Shown here piece by piece: positions 48,973-59,792 of a stretch of 64,000 bases of DNA. Source of the DNA: Verpa conica (Eukaryota; Ascomycota; Pezizomycetes; Pezizales; Morchellaceae); assembly GCA_033030425.1 (NCBI GenBank), contig JAUFSD010000007.1, positions 1,798,001 through 1,862,000 on the forward strand. Reading direction: 5' to 3'. The notes under the pieces are model-generated. The model saw only the letters and a program-made list of their open reading frames with translations. It was not told the origin of the DNA and did not search any database. How positions within the stretch are numbered: the stretch's first letter is position 1; each line of letters opens with the position of its first letter. The position numbers and the translations under genes are program-made.

Positions 48973-50509
48973 TCACATCTTAGCTCTCAAGACCAGCCCA
49001 GTTTTTGCCAGTCTTGCAGCAAACAATAAAATCCCACCTAATATAAGTGCAGTACCACAGAATGCCTGTGCGTACCGAAAGTCGCCGTCCGCTGCCTCAA
49101 TGAGTGCCCCAGCTATTGGTGGCCCAACAACACACCCGAAGCTTACAACAGTAAAGCTCATGCCAATTCTAGTACCTGCTTTTCTAGGATCATCTGTTAA
49201 AGCCACCACGCTGGCAGGGAAGAGGGACTGGACACCAGCCGCAAAAATCCCGTAGACGATGAGGAAAGCCATCAGACCGCCGAAAGCATATACTTTCATC
49301 CAGCAGACCATGATGATGCCTGTAATGATCGTGACTGGGGCAAAGGCATTGAGGCAACCCGTGTAGCGATCCGCAAGGTAATTTGGTAGAAGTCGGCCGA
49401 TAACACCAACGGCGTTCACGATTATGATCGAGTTGAACGCGTCGCGGGGCACAATGCCGATCGACAGCGAATAATCCGCTGCATAGTAGAAAGCGAAATA
49501 AATTCCACAAAACAAAAGGAAGCTGCCTTTAAAGGTATCATTAGATTTCTATCCTGCATGACGGAATCACAAAGGTTGGGGACATATATACCTATTAAGA
49601 ATAAATTGTAGGACAGCTCTTTGAACGCTGACCATTCAACAAGGGGGCCTGCGACACGCGGGGGCACGCGGGTCCGATACAGTGACGAAGCAAGCAACAT
49701 TGTTGCCAGGCATACAAACCCAATACAGCGCATTGCCCACGGAAACCCGATATTACGGATAAGGTATTTCGCCATCAGGGGGTAGATCACCCCCCCTGTT
49801 ACTGATCCACATGTTGCAAAACCAACAGCAATCGACTTCCACCGCCTGAAATAGGTACTCATCACCGAAAAGCCGGCACAAAACATCAATCCGTTCGCAA
49901 GCCCTCCACAAACCCCCTGAGCGAGAAGGAATTGCCAGTATGTATGACATAATGAAGTCATGAACAAGCTGAGCACCTGCATGACCACACCCGTCGTGAA
50001 TACATGTCGGAAATACCCCGCATCTGTGGCCCTACCCCCGAAGACGCCAACGAAAAAGAGAAGGAAGACTTGGAGTGATCCTATCCAACTGATTGTTGAC
50101 TTGTCCTCGCCAAGGGCCTTCGCGTAGTAGGTCTGAAAGACTCCGAAAGACTATTTCTCTCCAAAAAATAGTATTAGGCACGACGGACACAAAATAGTTA
50201 TAGTAATGATTGAATGTTACTCACACCAATAAGTCCCCATGAATTCATCACTGTCAAGTGTGTCGCCAGAACCACCAGCCAAGCCCTAAGACCTCCATCT
50301 GGTGGCGGGGGTGGTTCATTCGACTTGATAATCGAGTTCCTCTTGACAATCGAATCCTGAGATTCCTGAGAGACAGTCGAATCTCTTAACCTTGGATCTC
50401 GCAAACTTAAGTCGGTTACGCTCCCCATTAGTGTCGGGGCCCTGCTGAATTCCCCACTGAAGTCCCCAGTGTACTCCCCACTGTATAACCCTCTGAGCTC
50501 TCCACTCAT
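48973..50509 (-). CDS. MFS monocarboxylate-transporter-like permease
   Basis: Three exons (50509-50225, 50150-49592, 49526-48973; introns 74 and 65 nt) give 465 residues. About 75 hydrophilic residues precede the transporter core, with Gly-Glu/Asp repeats (YSGEYTGDFSGEFSRAP) encoded by tandemly similar DNA. The core starts PPPPPDGGLRAWLVVLATH, the opening typical of the fungal MCT-like group (PDGGxxAW), and continues WGLIG-SFGVFQTYYA and GLANGLMFCAGFSVMSTYF. Twelve helices are expected. Yeast relatives (Mch proteins) include a riboflavin transporter, so the substrate should not be assumed to be a monocarboxylate. The frame is open upstream of 50509 but has no ATG. Confidence 0.88.
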
Positions 50510-51586
50510 CCCGAAAGCTGTTGTGGACTGGACAATTAGAGCTTGGGTTTGTTGGCAGAAACAGACACTCTTGTTGTTTGCCGGAGACTTGCACTTCAAA
50601 TCGTGGGTAATTCCAGAAGTTGGAGAATATCTGGGGGGGGCACCAGATAGATATGAGCTGTAGTCAACAACAGACTTGGTTTAGAGCCTCGGCCTTGAAT
50701 GCTCTTTTCAAAGAAAAACCGCAGTTTATTAATACCCAGCAAATCGAGCTGAAGTAGGTCCATTCTTTTTTTTATACATGCGTCACTTTGTGCATCGGCT
50801 TAGCTGCCGACTTGTAGCTATGGGCTATGTTTTGGACCTTTGATATGCCCGATCTCGATGCCCGGGGTAAGTTCAATCCTACCACAATAATGTCCGATAA
50901 AACAGGAAACCAAGGTACATTGCCGAGGCCACCAAAGAATTCCTGTGAGTTAATGAGAGTTCTATTAAAAGACACTACGAATTACAGGTGCTATATCTCC
51001 GAAACCTCCCCAGCCAGCTTTTTTGATCGCTGGAGTTAAAAGACATATGACTGGATGGAAATACATGTCCTCAAGGGCGCAATCGAAGGCTGCGCAAATA
51101 GAGTATTAAAAGGGATTAGAATTAAAAAAACGTCTAGAGTAGGAATCGATATATCTGGATTCCTTAAATAGCCTTCTTACCCCCCAAGACCAGTTACAAG
51201 TAATGTTAACCTTGAGGCGATTTTCCCAAGCATTGCCACGTTACACACAACCCCGAGTAAAACCCGGATAGCAGCCCCAAGCTGGTACGCACCACGTACC
51301 ATGCAGCGGTCCGATGCTCACAAATAAAAGAACCTTTTCACCCCGCTACTAAGCTACAGCTAGGTTCTCCACGGGATAGTACCACAATCATTCAACTCCC
51401 ATAGATGGGCATGCACATCCGAGTATAACTTTAGTCCCATGACCAGAGAAGGAAATGGGCTTACAGCCGTAACTTAGAAAAAAAACCAACGGTCTGTGGA
51501 GGCCATTCCAACAAACTAGAGTAAACTAGGAGACATTCCGTTGGAACCTCCCCGGTCTGCCCTGTACGACCTTGTTACCCACACCA

Positions 51587-51613
51587 TGGTCCAGTACAAA
51601 AGGTACTGGACCA
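51587..51613. repeat. perfect short hairpin
   Basis: TGGTCCAGTAC and GTACTGGACCA form an 11-bp perfect stem around a 5-nt AAAAG loop. It is in gene-free DNA; it could be the core of a small element or chance. Confidence 0.5.
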
Positions 51614-52566
51614 GGCTTGGCAGTTGCAACATAGTCCAGAACTGGGGAAAGGACCACAGTCGCAACCAATCAGAATCAACTTGAGGTGATCTGTATGGTG
51701 GACGACCCGAGTGAGTGCCTATTCACGTATAGTATATGTCTTATCCTTAGGCCATTGTGCTCGGCCGACTTGAGGCCGTCATGGCAAACATGGTACTCGG
51801 CAATGCAAGTCTCAGACAAACATTTTTTATTGGAGGAAATGGCTCTGTTGGGGCAAAATGCACCTGTCAATTAATGGAGGGGGGGGTAAATCTTTTTGCT
51901 TGCCCCGAGTAATACATCCGTAGCAAACTTATTGGTTGGATGATTCAATCTTGACAGTTTTCCAGATCTATTACCATTTTTGTTACTGTGGCTTTAAGTC
52001 AGCCGTGTGAGTAAACAGCATACATTGTTGCCATGATGGAACTTCTATGTCTTCTATCCTCTCAAGCAAGGGATATGATCTTAGAAGAATGTGACATGCA
52101 ATGCAGTACTAGATAGCCGATACTCTATGTAATTCGTTGCTCCCCATAGAGATCACCCTACGTAAAGGGCTAGTCATTCCCAGCAGTCACAAAAGAGGCA
52201 CCAAGTGTCTTATCCAGCCCTGGACCAACTGAGTACAATGCGAGTGACTATTCATGACTAAGAACGAGGCAGGAGTGATACTATTTGTATAATCCTATAG
52301 TTAGTCAGGTGCTATCCAAGGTGCTACCAATGACCAGGGATGTAAAAATACGGCTACACTTCTCCTAGGGTTGGTTCGTATTTTTTACCTCATCAGTTAT
52401 AGTTTCCCTGTGTTGCCTGATCAAGTTGCAATCGCAACCCGAGTATTTCCTCACGGCACGTATAAAGAATCTGGGGATGGTTAATTAACAGAGTTAAAGA
52501 TGTGCCAGGCTGAGCAAATAATGGTTTGACCAAGGAGGGGTATTCCCGTAATAGGTAGTGAAAAGG

Positions 52567-53538
52567 CAGCATCTTGGGGCTCTGCAGCAGCTAGTCTTGT
52601 ATACCCGTCTCACATCAGACCAGGTTTTTGCTCACGGGTTGATACGTATACGGTACCACCGATGTTCTCATGCTCAGATCTGTAAGCGAGCTATCCCCAA
52701 CGAAGAGAACACGGCTGGTCTCATGATTTTTTTTTGTAATAGTCGTATAGGTATTTTTGGGACCTGAATAACACGACTTAGAGTATATATATTTTAGAAT
52801 GCTGGTGCTGATATACCTGGGCTGGATCTATTTATCGTGGTAACGCCACATAGTGAGGCGCAACAACCAGAGATGCCCCAAGAGGTGGTTGGTCCAGGTG
52901 CAACACCGTCTCACAACACATCCTATAAACCATCGCTCGATACGTGGAGATCGCTCTTGTGAGCTCGGTGATAACACCTAGATCCCTGGAGCTGAGAAAG
53001 ACCTGTTGCTGTCAGAATTGCAACGTGGGAGTGGCGTCCCAACAAAGCAGATGCAGCTGAGTACATCGGATCTAACATGGAAATGGATAATAACAAAAGG
53101 AATTCACAGAACTCAAGCTTCTTGATTTCAAGATTGTGATGCACGTAGCTGCCGACGGTAAAGCCGATGCTGCTGTACATCCTTAGCTGGTCATAGGAGT
53201 CTCTCCCTCCCTTTACCCCACAGGTCCAGTACACGGTTCCAAATAATGGTCTTGAATGACTAGCCTTGGCTCGTGCACACAACGCTATCATGACAGGACT
53301 GAACCAGATTTCATATGGGACGGCGGATTCGCAACTGGCGGTTGACAGCGGGATAAGAGCTGGTGGATTGATCAATAAAATGCGTATCCCCGCAAAAGCC
53401 AGTAAGTATTTCCCAGCCGTTTTGAAGTCTAAATAACGGTATACTAATCTCTTTGATCTTGCAGAATCTTGGCTTTGCACCGCTGTCGTGGGGATCATAA
53501 TATGCTGTGGTGTCGGTTGCTTGGCGAGAAAGCATTGA
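52567..53538 (+). pseudogene. possible decayed or many-exon gene, unidentified
   Basis: Several plus-strand pieces look coding but lie in different frames. The first (about 52567-52680) ends at a GTAAGC donor. Another (52801-52962) reads ADIPGLDLFIVVTPHSEAQQ. Near 53010-53100 two frames both look plausible. The last (53297-53401) ends at a GTAAGT donor and can splice to 53464-53538, giving a hydrophobic C-terminal segment (WLCTAVVGIIICCGVGCLA) before the stop. I could not build one continuous model and recognise no family. It is either a pseudogene or a gene whose introns I have not solved. Confidence 0.25.
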
Positions 53539-53895
53539 CAGCCTGGCTTAATTGTGATATGTCCTGCTGATCCTGAGCTTTGATAGGCATCCACGGTGCC
53601 GGCCCGGGCTGTGGTATCGCGACATCCTGTTTGTACGATCAAGCGAACAACGGAGATCACGTACTGTACTGCGGATATGGATTCTTAATAAACCAGCTTT
53701 AGGATATCGCGCTGGTGACTCCTTGGGCCAAAAACTACTCACTTGGTCACCGCCCCAGTAGGCTTTGCCAAAGGTCCAGCCTTTTCTACTAGCTTTGTAT
53801 ACCCTACACCTGTTCCAGATGTAAATGGGCTACTTTCGACCTAGTTGAACATTAACTCTGTAATTGTTTCTAATGGTATTTTATAGTGGAATATA

Positions 53896-54258
53896 CTACC
53901 TCTGGCGGAGAATCCGAGCCGATCCTAATAGTGAGCTTTGTAACTTAAAAGATTTCAGGGAACCTCCGTCACAATGAGTATTTGAAATTCTAAGCGTATT
54001 CGATACATCATTAACTCTTTGGAGAAGTCCGTTATCATGTACGGCCCAAGCTAGTGGTGACATTCCGCTTTGGGAGCTTCCTACAGCAGTACTCGGTATC
54101 ATGGTGCCAACACCTCCGGTATAGGGCTTCCGAGAACTTTGCGTAGGACACTACTCTCGTTAACGGCAAACCCAAGACCCTTCCAGGAGCCTATTCCGAT
54201 GGACGGCTCAACTTTTGCTGAAGGCTGGCTGAACAAGTGTAGCTGTTCCACGGGGTAA
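53896..54258 (-). pseudogene. possible ankyrin-repeat remnant
   Basis: A minus-strand frame contains GMSPLAWAVHDN, which resembles the G-x-TPLHxA core of an ankyrin repeat. The neighbouring upstream frame is open for about 50 codons but is out of phase and ends in a stop, so if this was a gene it is broken or heavily spliced. One motif only, so low confidence. Confidence 0.25.
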
Positions 54259-55191
54259 CCGTTTTTGATTAGAGGAACGTCTCTCGACTCGGTAGAGAGA
54301 GATTGAGGTTTAGGTGGTAGAGCGAAAGCTGTTGAATATATTCATTTACACAAAACGAAAGCTATCAGCTCTCCTTCTCAATCTCACTATGGGAAATTTA
54401 ACTCATAGTCTAGTACAATAGATAAGCATCTTATTAGAATAAAGACAAATTAGGCTAAATATCCGCTCATGACTATCTCCTAGTAACCCTCGAATGCCTT
54501 TAGACTAATGTGACACGCCACGTGAGTAGGTGCCCCGAGTTCTTAGGGTTTTGAGTTATTATGTTTCGAGGTCATCATAAAGATGATCGAATTGAAGTGT
54601 GATCTACGAATTGTATGTTTGCTGCATACTGTTGATTCAGATAAGGCTTCACTATTATTCGGTGACTCTATATTCACAAGACATCACTCAGGCCCAATAT
54701 TTATGCCGAGCCTTTCTCGGGTTCGGGTACCGGGACGGAGATAGCGAATTCCGCGAGCAAGATATACTTCTGTCATAATAACGAGTGACCCACTGGCATA
54801 CCTTGAAAAACGATCATCAGCTGGGGACCACCCCACATACAGCCTCCACCCGGTAAAGCAAGGCGCATGCAGTGTCTCGGGGTCGCACCACAAGGATCCC
54901 TCGGCCGAGGATCGGGAAACTGCATATACGTTATCAACGTCCTATAATGTTATGATATTTTTTGCTTGTTCTTTGGGTGACTCGGGGCCAATATGCGCCT
55001 AGGTTTGCAATCATATTCTGGTCCTTGGCATCTTCGGCCATGTGATTAAATGTATACTTGGGGAAAGCACATCCTGATCCGACCTGGTGATACGCCTGGG
55101 GTAAAGTATCAGCGCGCTATAGTTTTCTGGTTTCATTTTCAACTATATTTGATCATCAGATAAGATAAGATTTGGGATTATGCTCCGAGTG

Positions 55192-55201
55192 ACCCTAACC
55201 C
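55192..55201 (+). repeat. interstitial telomere-like motif
   Basis: ACCCTAACCC in gene-free DNA about 340 bp beyond the 3' end of the oxidoreductase frame. Confidence 0.6.
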
Positions 55202-55493
55202 AGTGTATATAAATATCATGGGTCTTCATATACCCCGGTCTTGTATTCCACCGAGGCCAATCTATAATAGATGAGTACCTACGTTAATATTGCGGAGTTA
55301 TATGATTTTTTTAAAATCTTACTCTTAATATAGGTGGTAAAGGGGCCCTTTTAGCTAATTAGGGAAATCATAGGAATGGTGGTTTCTTAGCCGCACTAAC
55401 CTAGCCCTGATCTAGTATATTACTGCAGAAGTGAATTCAACTCTAATACCCTTATCAAAGGAGAGAGATGCCATCTTTATTTCAGCTTTATAA

Positions 55494-55515
55494 TTAAATA
55501 GCTTGGGTTAATCTT
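55494..55515 (+). repeat. 22-bp dispersed repeat, copy 2
   Basis: TTAAATAGCTTGGGTTAATC continuing TT, 20 bp beyond the stop of the oxidoreductase frame; partner of 45824-45845. Confidence 0.45.
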
Positions 55516-55535
55516 ATGACCTAAACACCCTTAGA

Positions 55536-56720
55536 TCATACCCCCGGCTTCTCTACCTCAACTGGCTGCTGAGTTTGCATTGACTTTATGACTGCTTCGA
55601 CAACCATCAGGGACTTGCAACCCTCTAACGCAGAGCAGTTTGGTTCCCCCAATCCCCTGTGTAAATTTACAAGATTTTGTAGCTGTAGTGCGAGAGGCAT
55701 GATATCATCAATCTCTGATTTCAAGCTATCGTCATACTCGATCGCATTGTGCCAACTCCCATTACTATTATACGAGTCATAATGCCATCGCCGGAGTTCT
55801 GGAAGTGACAAAGAGCCTTTTGTTCCGAGGATGGTGTATACTGACTGGTGTGCCGGGGGAACGGGTGGGTTTTCTCCAGTAGCCGATTCCAAATTGTACG
55901 GGGAAGTACAACAGTCGGAAATAATAAAGGTCCCGACGATACCGCCTTCAAACCTCATTGTCATAGCGGCTGTTTCTTCGACATCGAAGCCTCGGGTTGA
56001 AGCTCCTTGCTCAACATAAACTCGCTCAATGTCCCCGAATAAATACCGTAGATTGTCGATCTCGTGAACCAAGTTGACAAAGATCGGTCCCCCAGAACCA
56101 GCCTTCGTCCGCCACTCGTCTTTGAAGTATCTAATGTCCTTCAACAGCGATCAGGTGCCCTGGAAGGCTATAATCTTGCCGAGAACCCCGCTGGAGATCG
56201 CCTTTTTCGTGGTGCGTATATAGATGTTGAAGCGCCTGTGATGGCCAACAAGAATCGCTACACTCGACCCTCGCTTCTTGGCCCGTTCGACAGATTCGAG
56301 TAAGCCGCGTACAGAAGAGCTCTCTGCAGCTATAGGTTTTTCTACCATTGTAGTGATATCATTGTCGATGAGTAAGATGCCGATTGGGACGTGGGTATGG
56401 TTCGGCGTAGCGACAATAGCAGCGTCAACAGTAACTAATCCATTTTTGCGGGCTTCGATGAGGTCTTCTGAAGTAGCGAAAGTAGGGATATTATGTTTTC
56501 TTGCAAGCTCAGATCCGGTGGGTGATTGTGAGGCATCTAAAATTGCGGTGAGAATTGTTGAAGGCTCCTCTAGGATATGGTCGACATGACGAACCCCAAT
56601 GCGCCCTGCTGCTCCGATCACAGCCTATATTAAACGTATTATAAGTAAATTGAAGTATAAAAGTTGACAAGATAATTATTGGGGCAGGAATACCACTCGA
56701 ACGGGGGAGTCAACTATCAT
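55536..56720 (-). pseudogene. Gfo/Idh/MocA-family oxidoreductase with one in-frame stop
   Basis: NAD(P)-dependent oxidoreductase of sugars, inositols or related compounds. Exon 1 (56720-56694) encodes MIVDSPVRV. A 69-nt intron leads to exon 2 (56624-55536) starting AVIGAAGRIG, the nucleotide-binding loop. The catalytic-site motif is MVEKPIA. The C-terminal half (GGPIFVNLVHEIDNLRYLFG) is the usual substrate-binding domain. The reading frame is open for 372 codons except for a TGA at 56153-56151, right after IIAFQGT, where relatives usually have Trp (TGG). There is no frameshift, so a single base separates it from an intact gene. It could be a recent pseudogene, a strain polymorphism or a sequence error. 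No intron can remove the stop, since no GT/AG pair fits. Confidence 0.8.
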
Positions 56721-57060
56721 TTTGTGAAATGATACTGGCATAAGCAAGGATATTTCTCAAAGCTATAGCTTTAGTCCTTCTATTAGTATACTCGGCAGAA
56801 CACTCGTTCTATAATACAGTGGGAGCGACATCTATCCGAGGTAAGACCCCGCACTTGGTAGGTTTCTAGCCTTGAAGCTCTCGGGTGGAGCGTTTGGGGA
56901 TGGAGATGTTCCGTAATTTTATACAGTAGGAGAGTACTTAGAAGGAGGTCAGCGGGTTTAAGATTATCCGTACGTATTAATTTGCCATATGAGGTTCGTC
57001 CTATAACCGAATAACTGGTATTGATCAGCATACCGACCATCAAGGCTCACGATACTAATG

Positions 57061-57648
57061 TATATGTTCTGGCCCGTTGGGGGGACCTGCCTATCGGGGG
57101 GACGTCCCCTGAACGGGCCAGCCTGGGAGCGGACAGGTAGGCATCCCCTGAATGGGTTACCTGTTGGAGGGATACCAGTGTCCCCATATGGTTAGGTGAT
57201 AAATCATGGGTCAATTAATACAGGAAATCCTAAATAAATTAAGTGAGTAGTCAGAAAAATATCAGCCTATCCTGAAATTATTTTAAGATTTTTTGTGATT
57301 TTATACCATGGGTTGTTGTCTCTAGGGATTTGTATATTGTGGGCGCTTTTTGGTAGTAAATAATAGTTATATGTTATTGGATAAATATGGGCGCTTTATA
57401 AGCGATGTACTTGGGTAAAATAGGATTTAATAGGGTAAAATAGCTGTCTACCTGTTCAGGGGACGCAGTGTGTCCCTCCAATGGGTAGCCCATTGAGGGG
57501 ATGCCCTATAAAACTGATTTATAGCTACCCATTGGAGGGATATCCCCCCAACAGGTAGCCCATTGGGGGGATATCCCTCCAACAGGCCGGCCCGTCCAGG
57601 GGACGTCCCCCCGATAGGCAGCGTCCCCCGAACGGGCCAGAACATATA
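57061..57648. mobile_element. non-autonomous DNA transposon with GC-rich terminal inverted repeats
   Basis: Arms of about 59 bp start TATATGTTCTGGCCCGTT and run through TATCGGGGGGACGTCCCC; the right arm is the near-perfect inverse, ending at 57648. Subterminal DNA carries repeated modules such as CCCATTGGRGGGATATCCC and AACAGGTAGCCCATTGG. The centre (about 57190-57440) is AT-rich, with no coding frame of note. The ends sit at TATA, so a TA or TATA duplication is possible but hidden by the palindromic ends. It would be mobilised in trans. The superfamily is not clear. Confidence 0.75.
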
Positions 57649-58612
57649 TATAAGAAGTACATATACGCGGTCTCCGCATCTACACATCCGGTTTAGCCGA
57701 GGATTAATAGGCCGAATCGGAAGTATTCAAATATTAGCCTCACTTAATATTTACAATGTATATAATTTTATTATAGCAAGGCTAGGATAGCACCAGCTAA
57801 CACCTAATCAGATGTTAGTCTCACTTCTCAGTAGGAATGAAACTGTCTAGTTTTATGGAGAGGTAATGGAAGTTGGACCATGTTTACTTAGGAGGAGTCG
57901 CTTCCCAGAGTACTTTTATGGCTTCTACATGCCTACATGGAGCTAGCTATATCCTGGGCCTTAATATGCTATATCTATATATTAAATAGAATATAATGCA
58001 AAGAATGGTGATACCTCTACCGAGATAATACCTATTTAATAGTATGAAAATGACAATATACGATGGGTAATGATCGAGTGACAATGTGTGACGTAAGTCC
58101 TCAGAGACAGGGTAATGGCAGCTAATTTTCGTCTAGTAAAAGTAGAAATAGTATATTTAAGTCTGTAAGAGTTCAGTTTATATTATTTAACCCAAGTATA
58201 ATAGGACTCTAAATTTGCATTCAGGTATTAGGAGCTGGCATACTCCTAAAGTCGATATCCCGACCCATATAAGTGATGACCTCTATAATGGGGAGGATCG
58301 TTCCGGATTTGATATTTATAGTGGAAGGTGGTAGTGTGGTAATCTTAATAGATTTCTTGGTCAATCGGATGAATTAAGATTTACCATTGGTGATGAAGTG
58401 CATAGAAACACTCCTCAAGGCCACGTAAGTATGGCATCCTTGGTCAGCTGCCCAGTACTATACTAATTCCACACCTACCCAAATATCGTACTACTGATGA
58501 CTCAACATAAATAACAATATAAAAGTGTGATCTCTCTGTACTAAGTAATTCATTGAAGGTGGATGGTTAGACTAAATTTACAATATTCTAATCTCTGTGC
58601 AAAAGGAGGCAG

Positions 58613-58643
58613 TATTTGTGATTAATTCATTCATTCATTCATA
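58613..58643 (+). mobile_element. 5'-truncated retroelement 3' end (copy E)
   Basis: A 31-bp insert TATTTGTGATTAATTCATTC plus more ATTC units, between CAAAAGGAGGCAG (58600-58612) and CAAAAGGAGACAG (58644-58656), a 13-bp duplication with one mismatch. Confidence 0.7.
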
Positions 58644-58726
58644 CAAAAGGAGACAGAAACAACAAAAACCCTAGCCCTGGTTTTCCAAATACTGAGCCAT
58701 GAGGGATACATGTTCCTGCTTCATGA

Positions 58727-59706
58727 TCATCTGGGGGGCTGGAAACGAAACTCAACATTCCGGGTTTCCCCAAGGTAAGCAGTCAACCCGGTGGTGATAG
58801 AACCAACCAGCCGTTTCTTGTTGACATCACCTGCAAACCATGTACCATCGAAATTTCGGCAAAGCTCCTCGAGCATGTTGTCTTGATTAAAGTAGTATAT
58901 ACGACCCTAGCTCTTGTCAGTACTTAGTTAGACGGTAGGATATAATGGGGAAACTGACCCCCCAGTTTGGCATTAAGACCAATGGTGTACCCAACCTCGG
59001 CTGAGCAATCTCAGGACCCAGCTCCCACGTTTGTTTGGCTCCAGTTTGCGTAAAGTTCAATTCATAAATACCGCCTCTTGACGCTTGGAAGACGACAGTC
59101 ATCTCGGAACCCCCAGCAGAACCGGCAGCAAGGGCCGTACCCATCCGTGGGTAGCAATCACGGCCGAGATCAATTGCCATCGAGGCTTTATTGCCGGGTC
59201 GCCAGTAGTTGATGGTACCATCTTCTACCTGGTAGAAAACAACTGAACTGTTGGTGCCCGTAGTCATGGCACCCAGTTGGGATTTGGGATCCATAACTAT
59301 ACCCTCCCCGGACTCTTTTCTGAGAGACCAGGCCGAGTCTTCCTTTGTGGCGTCTCGGGAATATTCCCGAATAGTACCGCCTTCACCTCGGAGATACAAA
59401 CGGTAGTCCGTCTAAATCTCTGTTAGCATGTTACAAGAATAGATGTAGCGAAGTGCTAACCCCATAGATAGGTTCATCCCCAAACTCAAGTGTTTTGACT
59501 AGCAGAACAGCGAACGGAGCACCACTTGCGGGGGGACTTATTAGCCCAGAGGTAACATTATGAACGCTGTATCTCTGGCCGCGTGGCTGATATTTCTGGT
59601 CATAGATGTGACCATCCTCACGTTGGAAGAAAACGTGCACGTCGTCCTCATCATTGATAGACCCAAGCTGTGAGTTGGGATCTATTTCCGCAAATGGTCC
59701 CGACAT
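58727..59706 (-). CDS. AAL-type fucose-binding-like lectin (six-bladed beta-propeller)
   Basis: Carbohydrate-binding protein of the Aleuria aurantia lectin family, whose members bind fucose between propeller blades. Three exons (59706-59461, 59411-58959, 58906-58727) with introns of 49 and 52 nt give 292 residues; AAL itself has about 312. Repeated blade-like units are visible: DVHVFFQREDGHIYDQKY, TDYRLYLRGEGGTIREY, SSVVFYQVEDGTINYW, TVVFQASRGGIYEL and RIYYFNQDNMLEELC. The last exon ends GDVNKKRLVGSITTGLTA, as in the family. The second donor (GTCAGT) is unusual but in phase. There is no signal peptide, as for AAL. It is head to head with the MACPF-like gene. Sugar specificity is not proven by the sequence. 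Confidence 0.82.
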
Positions 59707-59784
59707 TTTGGAAGAAATGGTTGTAAGTTTTGTATCTTATAGGAAAAAGACAGTGGTTATCTGAGGATAGTAGATACACCAGCC

Positions 59785-59792
59785 TTTATATC
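59785..59792 (-). promoter_or_regulatory. candidate TATA box of lectin gene
   Basis: GATATAAA on the minus strand, about 80 bp before the lectin start codon. Confidence 0.4.

Larger units (their letters stand above)
50510..55535. other. gene-poor stretch with coding-like remnants
   Basis: No intact gene is supported in 5 kb. Two broken coding-like tracts are listed separately (52567-53538 and 53896-54258). There is a perfect hairpin at 51587-51613 and a telomere-like motif at 55192-55201. A 245-codon frame on the minus strand (53660-52923) has no motif and lies antisense to the better-looking plus-strand pieces. Confidence 0.45.
56721..58726. other. intergenic with TIR element and retroelement fragment
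   Basis: No gene seen. It holds the 588-bp inverted-repeat element at 57061-57648 and the retroelement insertion at 58613-58643. The left end should contain the promoter of the oxidoreductase. Confidence 0.5.

Noticed and set aside
52923..53660. 245-codon frame on the minus strand
   Set aside because: No recognisable motif; plus-strand pieces over the same DNA look more protein-like, so I treat it as antisense.
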